DNA from: Cyprinodon diabolis | Taxonomy: Eukaryota > Chordata > Actinopteri > Cyprinodontiformes > Cyprinodontidae | Direction of reading: 5' to 3' | Length of the DNA stretch: 64,000 nt | NCBI GenBank assembly: GCA_030533445.1 | Contig: CM060080.1 | Coordinates: 5,212,052 to 5,276,051, forward strand | Shown: piece after piece, positions 1-11,395 of the stretch | Layout: each line of letters starts with the position of its first letter | Numbering within the stretch: position 1 is the stretch's first letter | Program-made: the position numbers and the translations under genes | The notes under the pieces: generated by a model | The model's database searches: none | What the model was told of the DNA's origin: nothing | What the model saw: only the letters and a program-made list of their open reading frames with translations

Positions 1-1263
1 ACAAAAAACTTACAAAAGATTTTATTATACACAACAATTTACAATTTCACACAATCATTTACTATTTGAAAAGAACTGAAACGGAGGGGGGGGGGATTGT
101 AAAAAATCAAATATTAAATTACTAACTGCAGTTCTGCACTCCAACAGTAGGTGGGGACATGTTCACATGAAGCTTTGTGAACTGTGGGGATCATTGAAGC
201 AATATGGCCAAATGGTTCAAATGCCTCATGAGGCTTCATCTCACCATCGCTATTCATAACAACTGAGCTGGGACTTGAACTAGCAACCCTCAATTTGCAG
301 GAGAAACCTCTGTAGCCTAAATTTCAAACTTTAAAGAAGTTTTTATTCACAAATATTTTTTTCTTTAAAAATACACAGATAAGTTGGCATTTTGGGAGAA
401 ATTTTGCTAACTTTTAATTTCAAAATCAACACTTAACAGAGTTGCTCTATTATATCTAATATCTCCCTGGAAGAACGAAAACGCTTTGAAGGAACTAATT
501 CTTGCATAGTTAAATTAATAGTGTTGCATTAACACTGTACTTACAAAATACAACACATATACTAGGCCTTAAACACATTTGGTTTTGCTGTTTGTTATTG
601 TGAATGAATGAAAAACAAATGAATATAAACAAAAACACAAGGTCATATTAATGCATTCAATTTAGGTCAAATGTTAGTATATTTAACTTTAAAGCCAGCT
701 AAGTAAAATCCTTACACAGGTATAAGTTGAGCATGTTTAATTTAGAGGGAAATGTCTGAAAATGTATCAAAACAGAATTTTAAGAAATATATTTTTCTAA
801 ACCAAGTTGTATAGATTTCATTTATTTTAACCAAGATTTAAATCAGAATCTAAACAGTTTTTTTTTGTATATGTATTTTAGGTAAATGCTTATTCTAAGG
901 CCAAAAGCAATGCAAATTGATATTTAATCATTACCCAGAACAAAAAGCCTATTTTACACATTAAATATTTACCCAACTCAACCTCACAGATACATCTTTT
1001 TCACCCAGAATATAAAAGTTCAACAGAGTGCATTTAAGAGTTCGAAAATGTGGTGAGCATAAGGTCAAAGTCCTTTTCCTCACAGTTTCAGTGCTTTTGT
1101 GCTGCTGCCATCTGCTCAGCTTGTTGTGCACCAGTTGAATGACTGCTTTTCTTTTTTCTGATTCTGATTGCCCTATTTCAGCTCACCTGGTGTCCACTTT
1201 GACACATGATGAAGCAAAACACATACATTTCTTAAAACTAAAAGAGTCTTAAAACTCCAACAT
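1..1263. other. AT-rich non-coding DNA, no gene seen
   Basis: No credible reading frame or RNA gene is visible. A short G run lies near 86-95. The stretch near 265-330 has a weak resemblance to the tRNA-like head of a fish SINE on the minus strand, but it is too decayed to call. Confidence 0.6.
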
Positions 1264-1746
1264 TGTCATGATTCTGCACTTTTTGGTTCTGTTTAAGTTT
1301 TCTTTTTGAGTTTTCATTTAGACTTTGATTCGTGTCTTTCTGTGTTTTCTAGGTCGTTTTTATTTCGTGTCATTCTGGTTGTTTTCTGGTTGCATTTGAG
1401 TTTTTATGTGTCTCTTGTTTACCCTTTTTTATCCCCCTTGTATGATTCTCTTTTCCATAACGCCTTTCTAGTTCCTTCAGTCCACACCTGCTCCCAAGTA
1501 CTCCATTCTTTGTTCTGTTTGGCATTTATACTCCTCCTCTACAGCTACTGTTTGCTGGATTCTCTTCATTGCTTCATTCCCTCTTTAACCCGTGTGTGTT
1601 CCCCTTGTTTCTGGTCCCTTTGTTCCTAGATTAGTCATTGTGGATTTATGCTTCTGTTGCCACTATTTGTAATTAAATCTGCAAGAAACCACCTCAGCTT
1701 CAGTCTCTGCATTTGGGTCCTCTAAAAACCTCCACACAACCTGACA
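1264..1746 (+). mobile_element. Solo LTR A, Ty3/gypsy-type
   Basis: The segment starts TGTCATGATTC and ends CCTGACA, the TG...CA form of retroviral-type LTRs, and is flanked by the perfect 5-bp duplication AACAT (1259-1263 and 1747-1751). An ATTAAA polyadenylation signal is at 1672-1677, followed by the phrase CTCTGCATTTGGGTC that is typical of the R/U5 part of fish gypsy LTRs. No internal gag-pol region follows, so this is a solo LTR left by LTR-LTR recombination. A 107-codon open frame inside it (1306-1629) is T-rich and not a gene. Family assignment is from memory; the boundaries come directly from the sequence. Confidence 0.82.
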
Positions 1747-1751
1747 AACAT

Positions 1752-3558
1752 GAGGAGAGTAAAGGAGACCCAGTGCATTTTAAAATAAGAGAAGGACTGT
1801 CTGGATGAGTAAACAGATCCTATATGTATCCATATATTATGGATTGCAGTATGGCAATGGATAATGATGGAGAAGATACAGTGCATAGAAAGAGTGAATG
1901 AACGCTGAAAAAAGAAGCCAGATATTAAAAACTGATCTGAATCCTCTGGTTCCATAAAAAGAAATAATAATAAGTTAATGCTGGTTGAAAGGGTAAAGAC
2001 AGCCGAGGCCTACATTGAGTACCATGGATGCAGGATGCTAATATTGTTGAGTTTTTAGGTGAATGAGCAACAAAACCAGGAGGACTGAGCTGACTGATCA
2101 GTAAAATAAGCAGCTGTATGTAGCCTGACAACCCAAACTGGCATGTTGTAATTTAAAGTAAATTGGGTTATTATGTAAGATGAAATTACCATTTTGTAGG
2201 AAACATAAATTGACTGAAATGGATTATTGAATTACAGTAAGGCTGATTAAAGCTACAGTGAACAAATTTACTGACATAATCTCCACCCAGGGCTGTCAGG
2301 AGCACAGCACTGCTTTTTCCTGATTAGCTACATGGCATCGTGTTTTTTGTCTACTATGTTCTTATGGTTAAAAATAACAACAACAAAAAAAAATGTTTTA
2401 TTTCCACATCTGCTGCTAGAGTATTTTTATTGCTTGGACACTGGAAGTGGAGAGTTTCTGGTTTGGGATGATGAGATTTCACCAGTAATATTTTTTCTGT
2501 GTACAATTTATCTCATATGTCCACAAAACTGCAAAGCATACATTTTTTTTTTGCTATTTTCAATCAAAACAACAACAATAAAAAAACAAAATAAGCAGAA
2601 AAAAATCTGTTTTTCGTAGATGGTATTGAAACAGATCCTGATTCTTTATATTTCTCACTGCAACAAGATAGTTATGGTTTTTTTTCTATCCTTTTTCTGG
2701 TGAGGAAAATATGAGGGGTTTGACTATTTAGCTCTAAGTCATATAAAAACTGTTTTTTCAAATCTCCTTTATACATTTTTTTCCACATATTTACTTCCTT
2801 TGGTCCTCTTCATCTGTTTTTGTTTGTAGTAGAGACTGTTATAACTCAAAGAGCAAGTTAAGATGAAAACTACACTGAGCATTAATAGCAATAACTATTT
2901 TATCATTAATACAAGCAGTACATGTAAAATCATGTCAGGTTCTCACAGACAAACACAATTCCTCTTTTTGTTTGCAACCACTTTTCACCTCTCTAAGATA
3001 AGAATTGTTGCTGAAAACTATTAGTCAAAAGCAATATCTGGGTCTGAAATAATGTGATTTTGTTTGCTGTCCTTTCAACCTTTGACTTTCAATGTAAATT
3101 CAAAGCAGAGAGATGGAATGGAGGATTAGTTTATAAAAAAGAGAAATGGAGGGAAAGAAGCCAATAAACAACAGCTGTTCCTTTAATCATAGTCAGAAAT
3201 GCTGTGTAATCTGCCATCTTTTAAAGCGGTATGGGGAGCCTAAATCCCCCACTGGCATCTTTGCATTCGGAAAGATGTAAAATGAGGGTTGGACCCATTG
3301 AAAAAAATTATTTTTATTTTGAATGTCATTCAAATTTAAAAATAAAAGGCGAAGTAAACCATTTATCAAGTTTGTTTCCCAGAAAATACAGTAATAAACT
3401 AAACAATTTCAAGAAATTAAGTACTGATGTGAGTATATTTACACTTCTATAGAACAGATAGAACAGCATAAATTATTAAAAAATGAATAATCAATATTCA
3501 GATAGGCCTACTGACTGACACTTCACCTCAGAAACTTGTAAGTTGGTAAATTAATGCC
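1752..3558. other. AT-rich non-coding DNA, no gene seen
   Basis: The region contains poly-A and poly-T runs and short open frames of low complexity. I recognise no repeat family or conserved protein. Confidence 0.55.
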
Positions 3559-3567
3559 ATCATTAAC

Positions 3568-4104
3568 AAACCTGACTCCGCCAGATGGATTTGCTCCGCA
3601 TATCCATCTGGAAACCTTCCGTAGAAGTAATTTTGGGAAGGGGCGAAAACACTGGTTAGCTGATTGGCCTATGTTGGTGATAGACGGGCCAAATAAACCA
3701 ATCAGATCAATGAAGCATATGACGTACTAACAGAGCGACGACGAAGAGGAGCCAATTGATAGATCAAACTCTTGCCGAAACCAGTCGGGAGAAGAGCAAA
3801 AACATATTTTCCTCTGAGAAAAGCCTCCAGAGCAGTGTTTTGCTCTTCTTTCATGGAAGAAATACTCTGTAATTCCGATAAAACTTGCTCGATAGCCACG
3901 CTAACGCTAGTTTCATCGGCTGAAGCCACCATGTTCTTCAGACTGAACTGTCGCGCTTCTCGTTGCGTCACACCTCAACCCGCTTCAAAGTCAACGCTGA
4001 TTGGACGTTCATTTGGTGAATTTTTTCTTCAACGGAGAGTCTCCAGACTGATTAGCGAGTGAAACCTTGAAAGCTCGCGAGATCAGGATGGTCTCACGAG
4101 GCTA
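3568..4104 (-). mobile_element. Non-autonomous transposon with RecQ-like helicase remnant, copy 1
   Basis: This 537-bp insert is flanked by the perfect 9-bp duplication ATCATTAAC (3559-3567, 4105-4113). Read on the minus strand it begins TAGCCTCGTGAG and ends GGAGTCAGGTTT, so the terminal inverted repeat is only about 6 bp (TAGCCT against AAACCT). Each end has a hairpin: 3581-3590 pairs perfectly with 3602-3611, and 4074-4084 pairs with 4090-4100 with two mismatches. On the minus strand a frame starts at 3971 and reads an N-terminal region, a Q-motif-like KEEQNTALEAFL and the Walker A motif LLPTGFGKS followed by LIYQLAPL, as in RecQ-family SF2 helicases. It is then cut by an internal deletion near 3745. 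A near twin lies at 54127-54670 in the opposite orientation. The transposon superfamily is not known to me; 9-bp duplications are usual for MuDR-like elements. Confidence 0.8.
3702..3971 (-). pseudogene. Truncated RecQ-like helicase N-terminus (89 codons) in transposon
   Basis: This open frame lies inside the 3568-4104 element. From its start MTQREARQFSLKNM it runs through the helicase Q-motif-like segment and Walker A (LLPTGFGKS, ATP binding). It then keeps LIYQLAPL before entering unrelated 3' element sequence at about 3745. Motifs Ia, II (DExH), III, V and VI are missing, so no helicase activity is possible. A full RecQ core needs roughly 350 residues. The same frame in the other copy differs by a handful of residues and also stays open, which suggests recent spread or simple inheritance from a recent parent. 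The host RECQL, BLM and WRN genes are not what this is, because the frame lies between transposon ends. Confidence 0.75.
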
Positions 4105-4391
4105 ATCATTAACAGCTGCATACACACCAAATGTTGAGTCATGGACTGCTTTAAGTCAAAGGGTGCATCATCCACTCAAGGCTCTTTAATCATACAGGTA
4201 ATTTTGGGACAATGAATAATAAAGTCCAGTGAGGGGATGACATATTTATGCAGTTAGGCCGAATAAAAGTGTATTATCTCTTCCTCATGTTTGAAGTAAA
4301 ATGCTGATTTTTCACAAAACTGACATTCATGAAAAATTTGGTGTTTCCAAATTGTTTCTTTCATTAGATTTAGTATCAGAAAATAAAATTT

Positions 4392-4761
4392 AAAGATATA
4401 CTAGAGGATTTTTTTTGGGGTGGATCGTCAAAATAAATGCTCCTCCTAATTGTCAATCATTCTGGCGATATGTTTATGTAAGACCGTCCTACGTCCTCTT
4501 CCCCATTTTCACTTACCGGTGGTGAGTCTAACATAGTGGAAAAATAGTAAATCTTATTTTGGAGAGAAGCTTGTATGAATGCTGCAAACAGCAACTTTTA
4601 AACAGAGTGTGTGTGAGGAGAAATGGGCTCTGCATGTTCTCGCATGTATTTCATAGGCGTTCCCTCTCAGGAGCGGTTTGTGCATGTGCACTTTTTTTTT
4701 TTTTTACGTGGAGAGGGCAGGTCTTTTAAAAATTGTAAAAAAAATCCTCAAGTATGCCTTT
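4392..4761. mobile_element. MITE with 25-bp inverted repeats
   Basis: The ends 4392-4416 and 4737-4761 are inverted repeats matching at 22 of 25 positions (AAAGATATACTAGAGG against AAAGGCATACTTGAGG, followed by a T run). The flanks carry a perfect 7-bp duplication AAAATTT (4385-4391, 4762-4768). The 370-bp interior has no reading frame and contains a T tract near 4691-4704. The superfamily is not assigned. Confidence 0.75.
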
Positions 4762-4768
4762 AAAATTT

Positions 4769-6880
4769 GAAATTCTGGAAATTTCAATAACACCAGTTTT
4801 GTGGACTGATATAATGTTTAAAATAAATAATTTGTTTTTATTTTCTGTGCTGCTTTTGCCACTGTTCCACATCTTAAACATCTTAACTTTGTCCTCTCAG
4901 ACTGTGCATATTAATGATGTGATATCTGGGTCAAACCTGTCCCAATATGGAACACAAGTCGGACGCATGATAGCCAATAATCCACTTTGCTCTGGCTCCG
5001 GCCTGACCGCTGACCCCTGCAGACCTCCGAATTGATTTTGTGCATGAACTGAAAGCTGTTTCAGATTAAGCCAAAATATTGGAGGAGAACAGCAGAAGAT
5101 GGGATTGAGAGTGGAAAAAGGAGAAAGAAGCGTAGAGGAGAAGAAGCTAAGTGATATTGGGAATTTTCTAAAAGGCTGTATTTAGCTAGAGGAAAGATAG
5201 ATGGCTACAATGGCTTACTATGATGGAACATCTGTAGAGTAGCAGGACAAAATGTGAAAATCTGTAATTTAATAGCCTAATTTCCTGCCCGGCTTGGCAA
5301 AAATAGCTGTCTGACACTGACAGCTGATGAAAATTCAAAAGGAATCTGATTTTTCTCTCAAGTGATGAACATGTTCAGACCGATCTCTTCCTACGTAAAA
5401 TCCCGGTGCCAATAGACTCTGTATGTGTGTCTGTGAAGGTGGAAAAGATCCACATATCCGAGCTGCGGTCGCTCCCGCCGCAGGGCTAATGACAATTTTA
5501 GTGATAATTGTCATGTTTTAATTGATGTTTCTGCACCACTGAATTTAACCACCAGTGGATTACATCAGGGGGTGAAAGTTTTCTCTTTCCTTTTTCTTCT
5601 TTTATTGTTTCAGCTTAGATCTGTAGAGTCACTAAGCCTATGATGAGCTCTGCTGGTCACATACTTTCTGAAATCCTCCTTCTGACAACATAAAATTTAA
5701 GGCTATGTTGAGACCCTGTGTATCAACTTTTAAACAAAATAAAAATAAGCACTGAAGAGATAGGTAGCTGGTTGAATGGTACAGGTTTTCTTTGTCTGAT
5801 TTGACCCCCTCCACTTGCTTCTAATCTACAGTCTTGTCTATTTTTAACCCTTCTAATATGTGCCTTGTGGACAAATTAGAGACAAATGAGGTAGGATTCC
5901 TTCATTGTCCTGAAACTAGAGCATTCTTATCAACATGCACTAGATAAACAAAAATAAACATGTGTAATTTAAAGCATATTTAGAGGGATGTCCATTAAGC
6001 ATACAGCATTGGGGAAAAATCTAAGCATTGCTTCCTTAATTATCTTATATTATAAGATAATTAAGGGAAAAACTTCACTTTGCTCAAGGGTTAAACAAAA
6101 ACAAAAATGCACTTCATATTGTTTATGGTGAGTTCTTATAAAATTCAAACAACAAAAACATCAGGATAAAAGTGAAATGAAAAAAAAAAACATTATCAAA
6201 TTTTCCTCTTTATCTATTTGTCAGAATCCATTAAGTTACAGATGTTATAACTCTGCGAAGGATGTCAATGTAGAATTATATTAAAAGACAAATTAACCAA
6301 TGTTACTTGGTAAAACCTCAGATGTTAACATCTCAGATAATTTGATAACTTTTAGTGTCACCTTTTAAATGCCATAATGGGTTAGAAGAAGGGCCACAAC
6401 AATAATAAATGATTACAGCGGACAGCAAAAATGGGAATGTGAACAACATAATTTCAGTACTCTGCCATAATGAAACTCTTAAAGCATCATTCTAAGAACA
6501 ACTACTGTAGCTGCTCATTTAAACCCCTCACAGTTAGTGTAGTTTCTCATTGGACATTTGGCTCTAAAAGGTCTGTCCAGGCTAAAGCCAAAGATGTGAT
6601 GAATAGAAATAAAGAAACAAACACACATTGGTAGGAAAATACTGTCTTCTTCATTTGGCTCAAACAGAGAAAAAACAAAATGCTTCTATAGCTAATTATT
6701 GGTTATAAAAAGTTGTGTCTTAGCAATAAACTCTATGCTAACAAAATAAACACACAAGTTCACTTTAAGGATTTAGCTCCTGACTCAAATCAAGCTAGCT
6801 GTTATTTTGGAGTATCCAATATAAATACTATGTTGTTATAACTATCTATGGTATTAGTTTTTGGGAATTAAAGTACAGTA
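4769..6880. other. Non-coding DNA; possible conserved element near 5290-5600
   Basis: No gene is visible. The part around 5290-5600 is less AT-monotonous and holds several homeodomain-type TAATGA/TAATTG cores and an ACCACTGAA...ACCACCAGT stretch, as seen in developmental enhancers. This is only a suspicion without a species comparison. A 13-bp perfect stem with a 5-nt loop lies at 6035-6065. Confidence 0.4.
6035..6065. repeat. Perfect 13-bp inverted repeat (AT-rich hairpin)
   Basis: CTTAATTATCTTA (6035-6047) is the exact reverse complement of 6053-6065, with a 5-base loop. With a one-base bulge the pairing extends outward by a few bases. It is likely a chance or slippage product of AT-rich DNA. 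Confidence 0.6.
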
Positions 6881-6915
6881 AAAATAAAATGAAATAAATA
6901 AATTGAACTTTATTG

Positions 6916-7647
6916 TGTTAGGGATCCAGTTTGTGTGGGTTGTTTGTGTGTTTCTTCTCTCTCCACCACCAGGTGGTGCCCTGTCCTCGTTGGGCCTCCC
7001 TGCACACCTGTGGCTCGTTGGGTCATTACTGGAGGATTATTTGAGCAGTGGTCTGTCACTACCTCAACGCCAGAGTGTTTGCCAGTTTTGAGTACTCTAG
7101 CCAAGCTGAGATTAGCTGAGTCTAACCTAAGCTTTGTTTCTCTGAGCCTTATCTAGTTTTTTGTCTTTGCTCTTCGGCAGGAAACCTTCTTAAGTAACTC
7201 GATACCTGGACCTTCTCCCCCTGGAAGGATTAACTGAGAAGACACTGAGCAGGGGAAAACCTCCACATGATCCGTTCAAGTCCTCTTCGGAAATCCAAGT
7301 GACAGTCTGCTCCTTTACTCCTCAGGGTCCAACGCTTGTCTATCTGTCAATGTGAGTTCCCTCTTCCCTGGATTAACCCCCACAAGCTGGATTCAAGGAT
7401 TGACCAGAGCCCACTCAAACGTGAGTCCCTCTCCAGTAATATACTAACCTCAGTCAAGTTTCTTACAGTCCCCGAACTGATCACTGTGATCTCCCCTTCA
7501 GACTTTCCGGTTCCGGTTCACCAGTCCACTGAGTTCCACATCCAACTCCTGTTATTCATCTACATTTAATAAACCTGTTAACCTTTTCTCTCTGGTCTCT
7601 GAGTGGTTCTCTGCATGTGGGTGAGATCGCTTATACCAATCATGACA
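6916..7647 (+). mobile_element. Solo LTR B, Ty3/gypsy-type
   Basis: The segment starts TGTTAGGGATCC and ends AATCATGACA, with the perfect 5-bp duplication TATTG at 6911-6915 and 7648-7652. AATAAA is at 7568-7573, about 40 bases before the TCTGCATGTGGGTGAG motif shared with LTRs C and E. Its body is clearly related to LTR C on the opposite strand: both carry CCACCACCAGG, GCAGAGTGTTTGCCAG-like text and CTCTAGCCAAGCTGAG. No internal retroelement region is present. Joining the flanks restores a fish LINE/SINE tail (ACTTTATTGATCTCAC followed by GGAGAAATT), so the LTR inserted into an older repeat. Confidence 0.87.
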
Positions 7648-7684
7648 TATTGATCTCACAATGGAGAAATTAACTCTCTGAGTT

Positions 7685-8049
7685 CAGAGGTGTCAAGTAA
7701 CAAAGTACAAATACTTTATTACTTTACTTAAGCACACTTTTTAGGTATCTATACTTTACTTCATTACTTATTTTTTGTTCTACTTCTGACTTTTACTCAT
7801 TACATTTTCCACACAAGTATCTGTACTTTCAATTCCTTACATTTTTAAAACAAACGTTACTCATTACTCTTGGCTTTGGTTTAATGTTTATAAATATTTA
7901 TTTCACATCATGTGCACCATCCAATGCAGATCATTTGCGCAATCCACATCTAGTGAAACCCAGTGTAATTGGATGAGTCATATAACGCAAACACTCATTG
8001 GTAAGCTAAAAGAAATCATCAGAAGCAAGCAGGTGATCTTCAAACTGCA
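7685..8049 (+). mobile_element. hAT-like repeat, 5' part
   Basis: It begins CAGAGGTGTCAAGTAAC followed by repeated TACTTTA/TACTTT units and a terminal-region pattern (AAGTATCTGTACTTT) that I recognise from a very common vertebrate non-autonomous hAT-type repeat. A SINE on the minus strand interrupts it after about 8049. I could not locate the 3' end, so the extent is uncertain. Confidence 0.5.
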
Positions 8050-8229
8050 AACGCAATTCTCTCCCTTTTGGAGAGAAGTGGGCTGTGCCACTGTGCAGCA
8101 CCCGGGGAGCAATCAGGGGTTAAGGGTCTTGCTCAGAGACCCAGAGTGGCAGTCTGTGGGACTGGGTTTCAAACTCATAACCTCAGGATTCCAAGCTCTA
8201 TGTCCTAACCCTTAGGCCACCACTCCCAA
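8050..8229 (-). repeat. tRNA-headed SINE, minus strand
   Basis: On the minus strand the head GTGGTGGCCTAAGGGTTAGG resembles a Pol III A box, and GGTTATGAGTTTGAAACCC resembles a B box. It is followed by a body GAGCAAGACCCTTAACCCC (complement near 8115-8135) that recurs in the plus-strand copy at about 50405-50630. Target duplications were not found. The head is too degenerate to be a tRNA gene. Confidence 0.65.
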
Positions 8230-8517
8230 TTTAATGTTTTTTTTCCTATGTGAATGATGACTTTGAAACCTTTGTCTTATTTTTATATTTTAAAACAATG
8301 CCTTATTTCATAGGCCAAACATTGTTAGAACTCTTACTATTTCAATGTGAATTTGCACTTTTGAAAAAAAAAATGTACAGGCACCCAATTGTTCTTATAA
8401 AGCTAAACATAGTTCCAAGTAATACCTTAAATTAGACAAATCATTTCTTTTCCGGATACATTTTTCTATATTATGAACCCAATTGAGACTAAGCTTTTGT
8501 CGGATGTTGTATATATA

Positions 8518-9716
8518 CAGTGTTGGGCACGTTACTTTGAAAAAAGTAATTAGTTATAGTTACTAGTTACTTCTCCCAAAAAGTAACTGAGTTACTAACT
8601 GAGTTACTTTAAAAGTAATAAAAAAATAAAAGTAACTAGTTACTAGTAAAAGTAACTATTGCGTTACTTTTGCGTTTCTCGCCCCCGTAACCCTCACCAC
8701 CCAGCCCCCACCTTCTCGCGGTGTGTTTCCAAAGCCAGCTGAATAGAGTGGATGACAAAGACAAGAACCTGTAGAGAGTTTAGCATTTATTGCAACTCAA
8801 CGTAAATGACATCAGGGGGGAACGCCATGTGAAGTTTTTTAACAGGGCATTCAGATCTGGTGAAATTAATAACTGGGGATGTCTAATTCTGAAATCCTGT
8901 GTGTTTGGGTTGTTATAGATACTGCAACATCTATCTATCATCTATCTATCTAGATGTATACTCTGTGTGTGACATAAAATATGGATCTCCATCCCTGCCA
9001 CAAAGGCCATCAAATAATGTTTAAAATAAAAAATACAGTAGGTTGAAAAGGCAGAGTATCCATCCATCCATCCATCCATCCATCCATCCATCCATCCATC
9101 CATCCATCCAGCTTTCTCCCTTTCATTTGATCGTTCACGCTGTGCGGAGATGCAGAGGAAACCGTATGTGATGGGGAAACGCAGCTCGACGTAACACCGA
9201 TATTTCCATGTGGAAAACGCTGTTTTGCTGCTGGAGTCATCCTCACTCTCCATCTCTCTGTGTGTGCTGTACGTTAACACCCACCAGCGGAAACACCCAC
9301 CTACCCAACTGACAGACGGAATCTCACTATACATCAGCCATTCTCATCCTCCCCTCTCTCATGACAAGGCGCTCACCTCTAGATGACCTAAAAATAATCT
9401 TTAATATCTCTTAAACAAAAGTAGCACAAACAATATTTTTTTTCTGCACAAATCTGCACTAACGTTGCACTAACCATTCAGTCTATTTGCAGAGTTTTTT
9501 CAACATGGGTGGGGTGTCAGCTTCACGCAGCTGCGCACGTGTCCTATCATGAAAAAAGGTTCATTGTGCGAGCCGAGTAACGCGCAGTAACGGGGTGTCT
9601 GCAATGGTAACTGCGTTATAGTTACAGTCAAAGTAATTAGTTAGATTACTCGTTACTAAAACAAGGTAACGGCGTTAGTAACGCCGTTACTTTCAACGCT
9701 GTTAGTCCCATCACTG
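8518..9716 (+). mobile_element. Non-autonomous hAT element with internal (CATC)n, copy 1
   Basis: The ends CAGTGTTGGG... and ...CCCATCACTG are hAT-type inverted termini, flanked by the 8-bp duplication TATATATA (8510-8517 and 9717-9724), the hallmark of hAT insertion. Subterminal regions are full of GTAACT/AGTTAC units on both sides. The interior has no transposase. It carries a (CATC)n array at 9057-9110 that is also present in the second copy at 56659-57406, so the microsatellite travels with the element. The duplicated site is a simple TA repeat, which weakens that evidence slightly, but the second copy has a unique 8-bp duplication. Confidence 0.88.
9057..9110. repeat. (CATC)n microsatellite inside hAT element
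   Basis: About 54 bases of uninterrupted CATC/GATG. Open frames reading WMDG repeats through it on the minus strand are artefacts of the 4-base repeat. Confidence 0.95.
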
Positions 9717-9724
9717 TATATATA

Positions 9725-11395
9725 TATGTAGGAAAAAACTCTTTAAAGTGACAAAGAATGTTATCCAAACACATTGTCTGCTCAGCAACAAACAGTAAAC
9801 TCTCTATATATGTAAATCAGATCAATAGGATATCCATACAAACGGCCTGCAGCTGTGTGTTGCCATCAAGCAGCTCACCTAATGTAATAAGGAACATCAA
9901 TAGTTGATTTTCAAACCTAGTGGTGCAGAGAAAGAAAACGAAGATGATGAGATTAGCACAGCTTGCCGTCAACGCTCAGCTCCATTTTATAAACAGGGAC
10001 AATTAACACAGACTGTCATTATACAGAGGACAATGACATGCAGTTGGAAAAAATAGACTAATAACTGCATGACTCCAATGATGTGGCATTAAACAGAAAG
10101 ATTCCTATTTGTGTCTCAGAGACAATACTGACATTTGGACATTTGGATGTGATAATTAATGATGATAAACTGAAACGCTCTGGTGTGCGGACAGAAAGCT
10201 TGTGTATCCGCTGTATGTTATTCTTCAGACAGCCATAATAATGCAGTTTGACATTTGCCGGCAAAATATGATAGTACAATATTAGCAGGTGTGCTGTCTG
10301 GTGAAAACACCTCCATTAATGCTACATCCTGAGATATGTTCCCTGAGGTGGATTAAGCTCTGTATTAACTAATGAGTTTTTTTCTGGGAAGCGACACAAT
10401 TTTCACACAACCGAAACAGAAGACAAATGACTTTCACAATCAGAAGCTGATACTTTGACACAAGCACATAAATTTTATCATTTAGCATAGTTGCAATCAT
10501 TAGATTATTTATTCTTGAGCTGTTTTAGCTGAAAAATGCTGAACATGTCTGTGTTTTTCAGGGTTCATCTGTAAATTTTTAAGTCCTAATTACAGCATAC
10601 AGCTGTCACTTCCATTAGTGCATGGCGTACATACAATTACCATGCAGGTGTTTATATTTTTCATTATGCAAAATTTGCAGAAAAAAAGTGCAGGCAGCTT
10701 TCCAACACTACACTTTATCAAAGAATCCACTAACTCCTAACTATGTTAAAAGAATGGCAATGGATACTATCTGCTTCTAGATAGATCCATCTTCTAAGGT
10801 CCTAAAACAGGTGCCTCTGGCCCTTACAATGTTCAGATTAGGTTCTGAAAACAGAAGATGCGTAGGGCATCTGTTATTCTGTTGTGTTGTTCTTCTTTTT
10901 GAATCATTCATAGAGCATTTCATAATTTTAATCATACAGACCATTTAAGCATTTATAGAGATTTCAATAAAAATATAATTATTATATATGAAGTTAAGGT
11001 AAGTGCTGATCCCTCCAGTTTAAAGGTCAGTATTGGTAGCCCTTCTTATGACTCATTTAGCCTGAAGTAGCCCTCAGAGTATAGAGAACCACAGAACCAA
11101 TTCATATCTGGACATACATACCCTAAAGGGTTGTGCCTCATAGCCATTAGAGGGAGACTGACATGGGAGGAAATGTTAAATACTGATGGAGAGACTAATA
11201 AAGCCCTGGCTTTTTTAAAGACTTAAGATAAATAAGCCTCTTCAGGACATCCCCCAAATCAGAAGCATGAAAATTCATGAAGTAATGGCAATTCCTGTTT
11301 TGAGTTCAGCCTCTAGTCATCTTATCACAGAAACAGACGAAGCAACAAAGGCCTACCTGCTTACTTCTCTGTAACCTACCTGTAACCTGGATTTA
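9725..11395. other. Single-copy-looking DNA; possible conserved element 9940-10400
   Basis: No repeat or gene is recognised. The 9940-10400 part has balanced composition and many homeodomain and Sox-type short motifs (CATTAAT, ATTAGC, ACAATA). It could be a conserved non-coding element, judged by look only. Confidence 0.35.

Noticed and set aside
1306..1629. 107-codon frame on the plus strand
   Set aside because: Lies wholly inside solo LTR A, is T-rich (Phe/Leu/Ser) and has no domain.
9057..9110. Tandem repeat that might suggest a CRISPR array
   Set aside because: A 4-base microsatellite without spacers in a vertebrate genome.
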